Assembly (NCBI GenBank): GCA_030015575.1
Contig: CM057347.1
Location: 510,015,176-510,079,175, forward strand
Direction of reading: 5' to 3'
From: Agapanthus africanus
Lineage: Eukaryota > Streptophyta > Magnoliopsida > Asparagales > Amaryllidaceae
DNA length: 64,000 nt
In this document: piece by piece, positions 22,701 to 33,980 of the stretch
Layout: every line of letters starts with the position of its first letter
Position numbering within the stretch: the stretch's first letter is position 1
Translations under genes and position numbers: made by a program
Notes under the pieces: model-generated
Told to the model about the DNA's origin: nothing
Databases searched by the model: none
The model's input: only the letters and a program-made list of their open reading frames with translations

Positions 22701-23569
22701 TTGCTTAAGGGAGGAGGGAGGTTGAGTTGATGTTGCCGTCGACGGCGAAGGTGGTCGGACGGCGGAGGTAGTGGGTGAGTTTTTTAGAGAGGGAGCGGAA
22801 GCGAGGGGAAGGATGAGAGGAGTGAGCTTCAGAGAAATGGAGAGAGGGAGAGGGATCGATTGAGAGAGAGGGGTGAGTCGTTGGGGAAGCGGGTCGTAGG
22901 GGGGACGCGCGTCGTGGGCGCGAGGAGCGGGGCATGGCGCGAGACGAGCGGCGACATGGGTGCAGCGGGGAACGAAATGGGCGGAAGAAGGAGTTAACGT
23001 TGGGGAAAAGGGAGTTAAAGAAACGGGTCGGGCCGGGTTAGGTGGGTGTGGGCCGGGCCGGTGAGGGGAGAATTTTAGTTTAATTTAAAGTTGTGAATTC
23101 TGCTGGGCTTTGGGAGCTTGGGCCGAAGGAAAAAGAGGTTTAGATTTAATAAAAGGGAACGGGCTGAGGAGGGGAGTGGGCCGGAGGAAAATTGGTGTTA
23201 AATTAATTTAATTGATTTGTGTTGGGCTGGGTCGATTTAAAAGGGAATTTAATTTATTTTGATTTGGTTTTAATTGGTCTTGGAAAACAATTAGTAAAAC
23301 TTTGAGCAACCAAAAACCTACAAAATCACGAAGACAAAAAGGGGGGGCAATCGGGGACTTGGGAAAAATAGAAATGGGGTGAAGAATTTGGGGAAAGGAG
23401 ATGGCCTGGCTACAAAGAAAGAAAAATAAAAGGAAAGGAAAAGTAATGAAGGGGAAGACGGAAGTGTGGTTATGGTTCTAAAATTCTAAAAATAATAATT
23501 ATAAAATAAATAACTTTTGAGAGTAATAAAATACGGGTATTGGTATACAAAAATGGGCTGGGTATTACA
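19728..23569 (-). repeat. 3' LTR (3842 bp) of the non-autonomous element
   Basis: Starts (minus strand) TGTAATACCC at 23569 and ends GGGGCGTAACA at 19728. It contains a long (GA)n-like tract at about 22050-22310 and a CpG-rich block at about 22330-23060. Relative to the 5' LTR it lacks about 35 bases near 20341 and keeps the 1622-bp segment that the 5' LTR has lost. Leucine/serine-rich open frames across the GA tract are translation of a simple repeat. Confidence 0.85.
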
Positions 23570-23590
23570 TCATATCACCCTTAGAAAAAT
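23570..23590 (-). other. Polypurine tract next to the 3' LTR
   Basis: Minus strand reads TTCTAAGGGTGATATGA directly before the LTR start. Plus-strand primer site by position. Confidence 0.5.
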
Positions 23591-24765
23591 TTCGTCCTCG
23601 AAATTTAAAAGAAGCGATAAGCTATAAAAATAACATGCGAAAAGCTACCACATCGAACATTAGTGCATAGTGGTTTACAAAAAGGTCAGATAGAAGAATT
23701 TTGAAGGTCTACATATGTATAAGAATAACACAACTAAAAGGGTAGTATAATGCCGGAAAAACTATAAGGGCAACCTATATGTACAAAAGAATAAAATAAC
23801 AATAACGAATAATAGTATTCGAGGCGTACTAGAAAAATCGAAATCCTAAATATGTGCACACCTATATATATCAAAAGTAGCGCAGCTAAAATAATAAGTA
23901 TAAGACACAACCAAAATGAAATAGTGGAGGATTTGTCGGTAGGTTAAAACATTTTAGAATAACGTATCAATCAACCAATTTTAACATAACTTAAAAAACT
24001 ACATGGTGAAAATAAGAAACATAGCGCAAAATAATATGTGCAATATATGATTGCGCTACCACAAAATGAGAAGAATAGCAGTGTACTTAAAATACATAAG
24101 ACGGAGTAGTCAATAACACGCACTTTTCGATAAATACAAAATAATGAAAACTAAATTTTCGAATAATGATGTCCCCAAATATAGTTAGGGTAATAGCAAA
24201 AAAAATGTATAGGGCTAGTTAGGGTAGGGGTTATAGTGGAGTATGGCTCACTCAAAAGGTCGGAATGTGACGGCTTTAGACTGAAGGTCAAAGAGATTGG
24301 GGTCGAGTCAACACGGGAAATAGGGGTGAGCAGCAAAGGACCACAGGAAGGAAAAGGGATGTATGGGAAGGAGAACGGTCGATACATCATGTGAATCAAA
24401 AATCCAAAGGGTCAGCTAACTCGGAAATTTCACTATCAATTTCCTTCCAGAAGTATCTCAAACGAGGCACATACGAAGGACGAAGGGTGGCCCACTCAAA
24501 AGATCGGGGTGCGGTACTTTTTTTTTCCAAGCGAGGGTCAAAACGATACAAGATGCAGGGGTGGACAGTCAAGGTCTCAGGAGGAAAGTAGATGTATAGG
24601 AGAAACAGTCAAGCATCGTGCGAACCAAAAGATCAGAAGACTAGCGAACTCAGCAAATTTTATTTCATTCCAGAAAATTCTAAACAAAGCATTCTCGAAA
24701 AGCGAAAGATGGCCCTAAACTATACACAGATTTATTTGACCAGGGGAGACAACAGCTAAATCCCG

Positions 24766-25236
24766 TCAGTCACAGTTGTGGAGGTTCAGCAGGTTACAGT
24801 AGGCTCGCGCACTCAGGTAAGGGCGTCCATTCTCATATCACCTCGTAGGGACCGCCATTAGGAGTTCTTCCACCGCAGGGTCTTGTTCTTCCGATCCTTC
24901 ATCCTCGGCTGGAACTTCTTCATCGAGGTCTGCCCCCATGCGATTCTCTTCTTCTTGATTCTCTTCCATGGGATTCTCCTCCACTGGATTTTCTTCTATC
25001 GGGCCCTCCTCGGGATCTTCCTCTATCGGGTTCTCTCCAGGGTCTCCTTCCTCCTAGTCGGAATCGCTGATTATGTCAACTTCTGGGGCGGCGACTCCTT
25101 CTTCCTTGGAATAGCTGTTTCCGAGAATGACCTGGGGGCCGTTTATCACATCGTCTGAGCTCACCAGCATGCGGTCTAAGGAAACGCAGGACTGTGCATC
25201 CTCATCTAGATGCGGCGCTGCTCCAGGATAGGCCAT
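24766..25236 (-). pseudogene. Acidic ORF of the non-autonomous element, broken copy
   Basis: From the ATG at 25236 (MAYPGAAPHLDEDAQSC) the frame runs 471 bases to a TGA at 24766. That is exactly the length of the intact copy at 62439-62909. A nonsense codon (Glu to TAG) falls at codon 61, and at least one more in-frame stop follows (Arg to TGA type). Glu/Asp/Pro-rich repeats lie in the middle. No known domain. It is the second ORF after the primer site. Confidence 0.65.
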
Positions 25237-25619
25237 GGCCTGAAAAGAAAGAGTTATGATTAGACAGTGGAACGCATTAAGAAAATAGCTAAGGATACGG
25301 AGTACAGGAAAATATGCGGTAGGCAGGGACTGAAAAATCAAAATAAAAATGCTGTTGTAATGAATGGTATAAATAAGGGGGAAAGCAAGAGAATGGTATA
25401 TACATCAGGACTCAAAGTTTTATTGCATTCAACTAAAAGTTCGACGGATATAAGATTTCAAACGAAAGGAAATTTTTACAAAAGGGTGACAACATTATTA
25501 TTGAAAGCAGAAAACATGATAATTCTTCTTTGATTTCTGGACCGCTGCAATCTCGTCACGCGAGTTGAATCCTATGCTGGGTCCGCACTATCCTCGAAGC
25601 TCGAACTACGAAATATCCA

Positions 25620-26033
25620 TCAGTTAGCAGGAGTGGAGAGTGTGGACGAACTGCCTCCTTGTAGCTCCTTCCTATTAGGGCAACTATTGATAAAGTGTTC
25701 GCTGGATCCGCAAATCAGGCATTTCCCCTAGGCGCGGCGACAATCCCTCTGAAGATGTCCTGGCCTCTTGCAGTACCCACAAAATTGGGTTTTCTGCTGC
25801 TTCTGTCGCGGGGGAACAAGTGAGCGCTTCATCTTCCCCTCTTTTCCTCGTCTAACAAGGATCCCTTTACGATTGGAGACTTCCGCTGGTGCCTGATTCA
25901 CCTGCCTTCTCAGTCCTTCAGCTAATAGGTCGTTTGTTCGCTCCTGGGCTTCCTTCAGACGTTGCGGTACATTCAGAATCTCAACGGTCTGATTCTGGGG
26001 AGTGAAGATAGAGGAAGAGTCGTTGGAAGACAT
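25620..26033 (-). pseudogene. Two-zinc-knuckle Gag-like ORF, broken copy
   Basis: ATG at 26033 (MSSNDSSS). The 414-base frame matches the intact copy at 63290-63703 in length. The first CCHC knuckle (CGYCKRPGHLQRDC) is intact. A TAG at codon 102, where the other copy has Gln, stops translation before the second knuckle (CLICGSSEHFINSC), which is still readable downstream. Retroviral-type knuckles bind element RNA during packaging. Confidence 0.7.
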
Positions 26034-26387
26034 GATCCTGAAACAACATTTTTTTTTTGGCCGGCATAAGATACAGGGGAAAAAATCAGAACATGATATA
26101 GATAGACAATGAAAAAAGAATATCGGGTGAGTGAAACTCAATCAAGCGGAAAGCAAATGTAGAACTCCCAGTTACCCAATAGTGTACAGTATTGTAGCTG
26201 CGCTGCGGTTCATAATTACAACCCCGTAACTCTACTAAGTCGCCCAGAACTCTAACGGATGGAGTCAAAATATGGCATGACGAACAATAAAGATTCAAGT
26301 CAAAGATAACAGTTCACAATCTAGACCGAAAGAGCGGCTTAAATCGTCAACCTCTACTCAGAAACTGCAATCCCAATCATAGCAAAA

Positions 26388-26403
26388 CCTGGTTTTGATA
26401 CCA
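26388..26403 (-). other. Primer-binding site for initiator tRNA-Met
   Basis: Minus strand reads TGGTATCAAAACCAGG, nine bases inside the 5' LTR end at 26413. It matches the usual TGGTATCAGAGCCAGG with two changes. Confidence 0.7.
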
Positions 26404-26412
26404 ACAAAACCT

Positions 26413-28664
26413 TGTCACGCCCCGCTTTCCAAAATACGGAATACGAGGGGTTGACAAGGCCAGCTATGCTCCTGCGGTCAAGGAAATATCCTGCCATAAT
26501 CACACTTCGGTTTCTAGCTTTACGTGGTAATCAGTAAACAATGCACAGGTAATGAGAAATGCAGTAACTGAAACAAAATAAATACAAAGAACTAACTTGA
26601 TGAAGGTCAAAAGAGTATAGCTCTGGATAGCTGATCAAGGTGTCCGCGATGTACGTCTAGTCCTCGTCCAAGCTAGACCCAGCTCTCACTCTGAGTATGT
26701 ATACTCAGGTCGTCAGAGCGACACGATAGCAATATATATATGTAGATGCAAGTGGTAACTCGAACAGTGATAATAGATATATAATAGTAAATCAAGACGG
26801 TAAAGATATGAACATGGAGTAATCAATGCAGTGTCTAATAGATCAGGTGAACAGTAAAGCAGTAAAATAGTATGTCAGGTGTGTCAATACAGTAAGTAAT
26901 GCATGTCAATGTCACTATCCCTATCAGTCTCTAAGTCTCACTGTACAGATAACTAAGCCTATCATCAGTCTAAGTGTGAGAGTCAACCACTCGTGAGTGT
27001 CCTCCACCCAAGGGTAGGACCCAAGGGCAAGGGACCACGGGCCTAAAATATAACTCACGGTAATAATCATGTACCCTGTAAATCTCCATATATCTCCATA
27101 AATATATATGCCGGCATGGGACTCCCGAGATTCGGTTGAACTCACACTCAAACTACCCCGCACCCCGTGGTCTACATCAAACGCCAACCATAACCTCAAA
27201 TACCGGTCGGTCCATGACAAGTCTGCGCGAGAACTGGAGACAGGATCTCCATCAAACACGTCCCGACTGATACCCAAGATAAATGGGCAGTGTCTGGTGC
27301 CTTACCTGTGACACCCATACAAGTGCTTCTATAAGTGTCCCATACCACTTATAGTCACACTTATACGCGTCCCACAGACGTCGACAATGCAATAAATCGA
27401 TATGGTCCACTGATTGTGTACAAGAACGTGTCACTTTCACTTATCCATTCATGCACGAACACTAACGTACTTGCCACAATCACCACTAATACGTAACACT
27501 GGGTAATACACATGATCACTAGGTTACCAATGCAATGACATATATATATGATGTGATGAGAAAACAGTACGTAAGGCATGATTAAGATGTCATATGTCGG
27601 TATCCTACCACTTGCATAATTTATCATAAATCATACATACATAGTTTAGCGAAACAATGAACAGGGGATAAGTAGTATGTTTGATTATCTAACCAGCAAA
27701 TTTGATTTCACGTCAATCGGGCTTCGGGATCACTAGATATGGCCATTTCATTTTAAGCGTTTACTGCTGGAAATCCGGTTTCAGAATCGGAAGTCCGTTT
27801 CGCAACGCATTTTAATCCCAGTTAGGATCAGAATTTAGCGACGCTACAGTTGAATGAAATCTAGGGTTTTCAACACAATAGACGGTTTCTCAATCGCGTC
27901 TGTATGTCAAAAGTTATGCACTATTCAACATTAGGGTATCAGTCCTGGTTCTGTCTGGGACTGCTATACGTCCCGATCTTTTAAATGGCATTTTAAATAG
28001 TAAACGACGATGAAACAGGGTGAAATCACTTGCGTTATTTATTTAACAGATTCATCTTCAATAAGGTGTAGGGTTCCGCAACATACGAGTTCAGGAAACA
28101 AAGTAGTAAACATAACGGGACTGAAGACAAAAACCAGAGTTGCTCTGGACTGCAGTCTAGAACCGCTCTCCGACCCAATTATCGTCAAAATTTTAGTACA
28201 GAAACTATTAAAAACTTGCCTAGGGATACAGGTCGTCGAGTCGGCTTCGATTTAAGTACTCGAACGCCTCATTTCAATATGTACATAATTTATTGTGATT
28301 TTAGCAATTTTCAGGTGCGGGAAAATTCCAGTTTTTACGGGTGTAATAGGGAGTGTTCGTTTAAGTCGTTAACAGTCATATTTTTCAGTGAAATTTCTAC
28401 ACCAAAAACCTACAAAATCACGAGGACAAAAGGGGGGGGAGGCAATCGGGGACTTGGAAAAAATAGAAATAGGGAGAAGAAATTGGGGAAAGGAGATGGC
28501 CTGGCTACAAAGAAAGAAAAATAAAAGGAAAGGAAAAGTAATGAAGGGGAAGGCGGAAGTGTGGTTAGGGTTCTAAAATTCTAAAAATAATAATTATAAA
28601 ATAAATAACTTTTGAAAGTAATAAAATACGGGTATTGGTATACAAAAAGAGGCTGGGTATTACA
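26413..28664 (-). repeat. 5' LTR (2252 bp), internally deleted
   Basis: Same termini as the 3' LTR. It lacks the segment corresponding to 21691-23312 of the 3' LTR (1622 bp, including the GA tract and CpG-rich block). The junction is at 28401-28404, at a shared ACCA. The copy at 57322-61197 also keeps this segment, so the loss is a deletion here. Confidence 0.85.
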
Positions 28665-28669
28665 ACATA

Positions 28670-28837
28670 GCTAAATCAACGGTGAAAAGGTTGTAGAATC
28701 ACATGAAATTTGGTGTATCCACATCTTAGATGATAACGATGAAGATGATGCATTCCGATCGTCGGAAAATATGATGGAGGGTGTGTTTTTTCGACGGCAT
28801 AGGAGGAAATTCTCTCCTATGGCATCTTTCCTCCATT
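28670..28837. mobile_element. Right half of the split foldback MITE
   Basis: Resumes with GCTAAATCAACGGTGAAAAGG, the complement of the ACTTTTTCACCG block in the left half. It runs to the CTCCTATGGCATCTTTCCTCCATTATT terminus before a (TC)n(TA)n tract. Confidence 0.75.
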
Positions 28838-28841
28838 ATTT

Positions 28842-28896
<55 letters not shown>
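28838..28896. repeat. (TC)n(TA)n compound microsatellite
   Basis: TC run to about 28863, then a TA run. It separates two MITE copies. Confidence 0.95.
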
Positions 28897-28897
<1 letters not shown>

Positions 28898-29281
28898 AAT
28901 AATAGAGGAAAGAGGGCATAGGAGGGAATTTCCTCCTATGGCGTCGAGAAAGTACGCCCCCCGTCATATCTTCCGACGATCGGAATTCATCATCTTCATC
29001 GTTATCATCTATGATGTGAGTACGCCAAATTTCGTGTGATTCTACAACTTTTCACCGTTGATTTAGCAATGTAAAAAGTTCTATTGTCGGTAAACCGTTA
29101 ATTTTGAACCAACTAATTCAACGGTGAAAAAATTGTAGAATCACATGAAATTTGGTGTACCCACATCTTAGATGATAACGATGAAGATGATGGATTTCGA
29201 TCGTCGAAAGATATGACACAGGGCGTACATTTTCAACGCCATAGGAGGAAATTCCCTACTATGGCATCTTTCCTCCATTAT
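28897..29281. mobile_element. (TA)n-associated foldback MITE, full copy
   Basis: Begins GAATAATAGAGGAAAG and ends with its complement CTTTCCTCCATTATTC. Each terminus is itself a small palindrome (CATAGGAGG...CCTCCTATG). The arms (GATCGGAATTCATCATC through TTCACCGTTGATTTAG and their complements) pair for roughly 170 bases around a loop of about 45 bases. No coding. A transcript would fold into one long hairpin. Confidence 0.75.

Positions 29282-29358
<77 letters not shown>
29282..29358. repeat. (CT)n(TA)n compound microsatellite
   Basis: CT run then about 50 bases of TA between MITE copies. Confidence 0.95.
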
Positions 29359-29361
<3 letters not shown>

Positions 29362-29583
29362 TCCACCATTTTTTCCGACGAAAAAATACAACCTCCACCA
29401 TTTTTTCCGACGAAAAAATCAACGGTGAAAAAATAGTATAATCACATAAAATTTGGTGTATCCACATCTTAAATGATAACGATGATGATGATGGATGCCG
29501 ATCGTCGGAAAAAATGGTGGAGGATGCATTTTTCCGACGCCGTAGGAGGAAATTCCCTCCTACGGCACCTTTCTTCCATTGAC
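29359..29583. mobile_element. Truncated MITE copy (right arm only)
   Basis: The left arm is replaced by two tandem copies of a 32-base CCTCCACCATTTTTTCCGAC-type unit. The right arm (CAACGGTGAAAAAATAG through GATCGTCGG and the CGCCGTAGGAGG terminus) is complete. It lacks the hairpin. Confidence 0.7.
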
Positions 29584-29585
29584 AC

Positions 29586-29629
<44 letters not shown>

Positions 29630-29639
29630 CCATTGACAC

Positions 29640-29720
<81 letters not shown>

Positions 29721-29721
29721 G
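29584..29721. repeat. Duplicated (CT)n(TA)n followed by (GA)n
   Basis: A CCATTGACACCTCTCTCT-(TA)n block is present twice, then a GA run. Open frames of Ser-Leu and Ile-Tyr repeats here are microsatellite translation. Confidence 0.9.
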
Positions 29722-30091
29722 GGGTCATAGGAGGGAATTTCCTCCTATGGCGTCGAAAAAATATATCATCCATCGTGTTTTTCGACGATCGGAATCCATC
29801 ATCTTCATCGTTATCATCTAAGATGTGGGTACACCAAATTTCATGTGGTTTTGCAACTTTTTCACCGTTGACTTAGAAATGTGAAAAGTTCTATTATCGG
29901 TAAACCGTTAATTTTGAACCCACTAATTCAACGGTGAAACGGTTGTAGAATCACATAAAATTTGGTGTACTCATATCTTAGATAATAACGATGAAGATGA
30001 TGGGTGCCGATCGTCGGAAAAAACGATGGAGGTTGTATTTTTTCGACGTCATAGGAGAAAATTCCCTCCTATGGCATCTTTCCGCCATTAT

Positions 30092-30095
<4 letters not shown>
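29722..30095. mobile_element. (TA)n-associated foldback MITE, full copy
   Basis: Begins GTCATAGGAGGGAATTTCC and ends CTATGGCATCTTTCCGCCATTATTC. Same arms and loop as the 28897 copy, with scattered substitutions. Confidence 0.75.

Positions 30096-30159
<64 letters not shown>
30096..30159. repeat. (TA)n(GA)n compound microsatellite
   Basis: TA to about 30136, then GA. Confidence 0.95.
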
Positions 30160-30523
30160 GTGTTATTGGAGGAAGGAATTTTCTCCTATGGTGTCGAAAA
30201 AATATACTCTTCCTTATTTTTTCCGACGATCGACACCCATCATCTTCATCGTTAGCATCTAAGATGTGGGTATACCAAATTTCATGTGATTCTACAACCT
30301 TTTCACTGTTGATTTAGTGGGTTCAAAATTAACGGTTAAAACATTTTACATTGCTAAATCAACGGTGAAATGATTGTAGAATCACATGAAATTTGTTGTA
30401 CCCACATCTTAGATGATAACGATGAAGATGGTGAGTGCCGATCGGCGGAAAAAAATGAGGGAGGGTGTATTTTTTCGACGCCATTGGAGGAAATTTACTC
30501 TTATAGCATCTTTCCTCCATTAT

Positions 30524-30527
<4 letters not shown>
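30160..30527. mobile_element. (TA)n-associated foldback MITE, full copy
   Basis: Begins TGTTATTGGAGGAAGG and ends CATCTTTCCTCCATTATTC. The centre differs slightly (GGGTTCAAAATTAACGG) and is arranged as a near-perfect inverted repeat. Confidence 0.75.

Positions 30528-30572
<45 letters not shown>
30528..30572. repeat. (TA)n microsatellite
   Basis: Pure TA run closing the MITE cluster. Confidence 0.95.
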
Positions 30573-30574
<2 letters not shown>

Positions 30575-30612
30575 CGAGCTATGATCAATTACCGAGACTG
30601 TTCCAAATTCTT
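30573..30612 (-). pseudogene. Detached duplicate of a Dof-pseudogene fragment
   Basis: About 38 bases (minus strand AAGAATTTGGAACAGTCTCG and onward through GTAATTGATC) repeat the segment at 30915-30950 inside the Dof pseudogene, with a few mismatches. It abuts the (TA)n run of the last MITE. Confidence 0.55.
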
Positions 30613-30824
30613 AAAACCAGTGTTAACTGTTTAAACATATATCTTAAAACTACATGCATGAAAACTTTATTATTGTATTTTTGTTATATAATCATTATAT
30701 ACGTATACACACTACTAAATCCAATCAAAGCATATGCCCTCTAATTAATTACTCTCACGACCATACTTAATATCTTTCCAAAGAAGAAAATGAGAGGACG
30801 AAGAACAACTACAAGAAGCTGTAC

Positions 30825-31515
30825 TCAAGCTTGAAATAAAGCTTCCAAGTAATTTGATTGGTCACAAGCATTCCAATCTCTGCCCATTGCATTCTCATCA
30901 GATATATGAAACCAAGCCACGATCAATTACTGAGACTGTTCCAAATTCTTCATAATTACTATAAGAACCATCCCTGCGCGCAGCTCAAATCCAAGTAGCC
31001 ATTAACAACATCTCCCTGATGGCCACTTGCATTCATATATATAGTGAAGTACTCATCAATCTCATCAACCAAAAATTCTTCTTGAGTTTTCAAGCTTTTT
31101 TCCTCCAGCTCACACGAATTATCGCTGCTCACATGCATACTTCACATATAGCTCAGCTAAGTCGATACATGACCCCTCGGAGGATGAAGAAGATGAGTGA
31201 TTATTCAGCAAGGCCATGCCATCAAGAGCGAGGTCGAGACGAAAAGAATTGCCATGAGTTTGATCATTGAAACTTTTACATCTTACGGATTTCGATCTAC
31301 TTTTCTTGCGGTATCCGCCTCCGATAGGGACGTTTCAAAGTGCGCTGCCCTTGGTCCTGTATCCTTTGCAGCTATAACACAAACTACTATCGTGGCTGTG
31401 TGAGGCTGTAGTTGTTGTGGTATCAGAATTTTGTGTTCGAGGTGTTGCAACGAGGACAATTTGGGGCATATCGATCAGTTAGTGTTGGGAGATGGGATCG
31501 TTGATGAGTGTTCAA
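30825..31515 (-). pseudogene. Dof zinc-finger transcription-factor pseudogene
   Basis: The minus strand shows a degraded Dof domain. NCPRCNTSNTKF is followed by TGA where the next zinc-binding Cys is expected, then YHNNYSLTQPR, two stops and a frameshift. The frame resumes at CKGYRTKG and, after another stop, NVPIGGGYRKKSRSKS, which matches the end of the Dof fold (usual NVPVGGGCRKNKR). The domain lies between about 31463 and 31288. Downstream residues such as EGSCIDLAELYVKY recall C-terminal motifs of OBP1-like Dof proteins. A clean final exon-like run ends FQA-stop at 30825. The likely start codon reads TTG (31513-31515) instead of ATG. Dof proteins bind AAAG elements. This copy cannot make one. 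The length of about 230 codons is normal for the family, so the gene decayed in place and did not arrive truncated. Confidence 0.7.
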
Positions 31516-31559
31516 TTTGACTGAGAAAGAATTTTTTGTTTGAGAGATAATGTAGTAGT

Positions 31560-33970
31560 GTGAGAGTGAGAGTAGGAGATGGGGGGTTTTAAATTGGTGT
31601 TTGGGGTTAATTGTATATGCTTGCAACCGTGCATGTGCATGTGAACGTGCACAATGCGTACGGTGCGTCATTAGGGCTAATGGCTTGAGATTAAGCTACT
31701 TGTACATTAGGTTTTGTCTAATTTGTTGGTGTTACTTGCATGCTACTAATTATATAGTCGGAATATGGAAATCGAAGAATTTTGGTTCTTGGGAACTTAT
31801 CACGCGTTTTCTTATCACGAAGCAATGGAAATGGACGATTACTTGTAATTCTGTAAATTGTTAAGAAAAGCAGAATATAGAAATATACATAGCAGCTATA
31901 CAAATTGGTGGTCACAATATTCTTTGCTCAATTTTTTACTTTTTAATCTACTTCTTTTCAATCTAAGCTAAAAATTACTACGGTGACTCTGTATGCCTGG
32001 TTTTTTCATATAGCTAAGGTACGTAAGTATTTTTGCTTACAACTTCGTAAAGATATTAAGGACTAATTAACTATATTTAATACTAAATAACTTTTCATCC
32101 CAAACAATGCATAATCCTTTTTAAGAGTTCATCAAGCATTTCATCAAGTACAGTATGTCGAGCCCAATTCAATTGATCCAGCATCAATGGGCCAGCAAAA
32201 CTTCACTATACTTTCTTCTTAATTCGGCCATTCCACATAATAAACGGCCCTTTTCGAGGATGAGCCCTACACAACCATAGGCAACTTGGGGTCATATTGC
32301 TATATATTCAAAATATATGCACAACAACAAAAATATGAAAATTATTTATATCACTACAATTTAATTTATTGCGTTGTAAAGTAGAGGGTCCATTTAGCTC
32401 TAGTTACTAAAACGATCGCTCTAATATTGGTATGACACAGCTACACTCCAACCAAATAAAAAGTTGCAAAAGTTATCCCTTTGCTCAATCAAAGGAGTGA
32501 TCAAATTTGCTACAATTTTAACCATAGAGGATATCTATTTGAAACCTTGGAATCTTAATTTCTAGTCCATCAATAGAGGAATTTACTAATGCATAATCAA
32601 TAATAAGGGAAAAGAAACTAAAATTCCAAATAAAGAAGATTTATTTAAGCAAATCCCCTTAAGAGGCAGACTTTTCAAAGACACGACCCATATGTTTTTC
32701 ATTGTTCTTAATTAGTAATCAATCTGTTTGTTTTAGATAAGTTATGTAGTATTAAAATTCACAAGATATATTTGAAGACCTCTAACATATCAATCAAACA
32801 AAATAAAAATTAACGGTATTTTCTGTACACGGAAAAAGTCATCGCTTCTGATGATCTTCATACAAAAGGTTTCTAGAAAATGAAGAACACAGTAATTGAT
32901 ACGGATCTTTGAAAAAACTCGGAAGGTTATATATTTAACAAGTTAGTTTCGTATTAGAAAATGATGCCGGCCTGGATCCATTCAGTCCTGATTGAAAATA
33001 TACATTATTAACATCATAGACTAGTAAAACAGGAAAAAAAAATCAACCAACCGTCCCAAACCATTTTATAATCTTAATATATTACAACGAAACCAAAACC
33101 AAAGTCAAATTATGGAAGGAGATCTAATCAATCACTTCTCGAAATAATCAAACTTCATTTTTACCCAAACCTACCCCCATGTGTAAATTAAAGGTTACGT
33201 ACAGTGAACTAATATTTTTGCCAGCATTAGACTTGGCCAAAAATATAATCAAGAAATAAAAAAACATGGGTCAAGAAGTACCATGCATTCTCATTGGCGG
33301 TGGATTCGTATGCACCACAAAAATAAAAAAAGAGTAGGAAAAACAAGATGCGATTATAAGTCAAACCCACATGTGGTAATTAATGTAGCAGCCGTAATGG
33401 GCTTGCATAACCTTGGCGTAGACTCTTTTTATATATAAATATTGCGATCCCCAAAAATTGTCAACCCCAAGGCGTTTCACCTAATAAATCATGGTCAAAT
33501 TGCAAATAAACCCTAATACCTTTTCTTATATATCAAAAATATCAATATACTGCTAACACACATATTCACAATTAAACGTAAAGGTCGAGTATTTATCATG
33601 TTGTGAAAGTATTGACTCATGGTGTGGGATGAGCAATGCATGACGGTTTGACAATGTTTGTATGCCTATCCACAGCTCGTGCTATAGCACATGAGCTGTT
33701 GAGATTGAACAGAAATAGATTTTTATTTATTGCATTTGTCTTATTTTAATAAATCTCAGACCTCATGAACAGAGCATGGCATGTTTTTTAGTTTTTTTAG
33801 CTTGGAACTTCATATGGTACCTGCCAACCAGCACAGTGTAGACAATAAAGTAAGTTCCATTATTCGCGGTCTTTTCTTAACAGTCGGCAATAAAATAAAA
33901 AAGCTTTAAATATTTCTAAGTTGGAGGTGTATTTTGAAATTTAGACAAAAAAAATAGGAAAGAAAAAATG
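31560..33970. other. Intergenic; nothing supported
   Basis: AT-rich, no coding frame with recognisable content, and no clear TE termini. A TATA-like run near 33430 has no gene after it. Confidence 0.5.
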
Positions 33971-33980
33971 AAAATGAAAA

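Larger units (their letters stand above)
19728..28664 (-). mobile_element. Complete non-autonomous LTR retrotransposon, 8.94 kb, target duplication ACATA
   Basis: ACATA flanks both sides (19723-19727 and 28665-28669). Both LTRs run from TGTAATACCCAGCC to a CGGGGCGTRACA end on the minus strand. A tRNA-Met-type primer site lies inside the 5' LTR, and a purine tract lies inside the 3' LTR. The interior (23570-26412) is only 2.84 kb and has no protease, reverse transcriptase, RNase H or integrase. It has two short decayed ORFs. LTRs longer than the interior and missing pol fit a LARD or TR-GAG type element that must be mobilised in trans. The purine-tract side keeps the TTTCGAGGACGAAATTT phrase common at the end of plant Ty3/gypsy pol, which points to a gypsy origin. 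Confidence 0.85.

Noticed and set aside
29168..29821. Open frames of up to about 200 codons rich in Ser-Leu, Ile-Tyr and Arg-Glu repeats on both strands
   Set aside because: They translate (CT)n, (TA)n and (GA)n microsatellites between MITE copies. No protein content outside the repeats.
31423..31671. 82-codon minus-strand frame as a separate small gene
   Set aside because: Its end (NCPRCNTSNTKF) is the start of the decayed Dof domain. The upstream part is leader translation.
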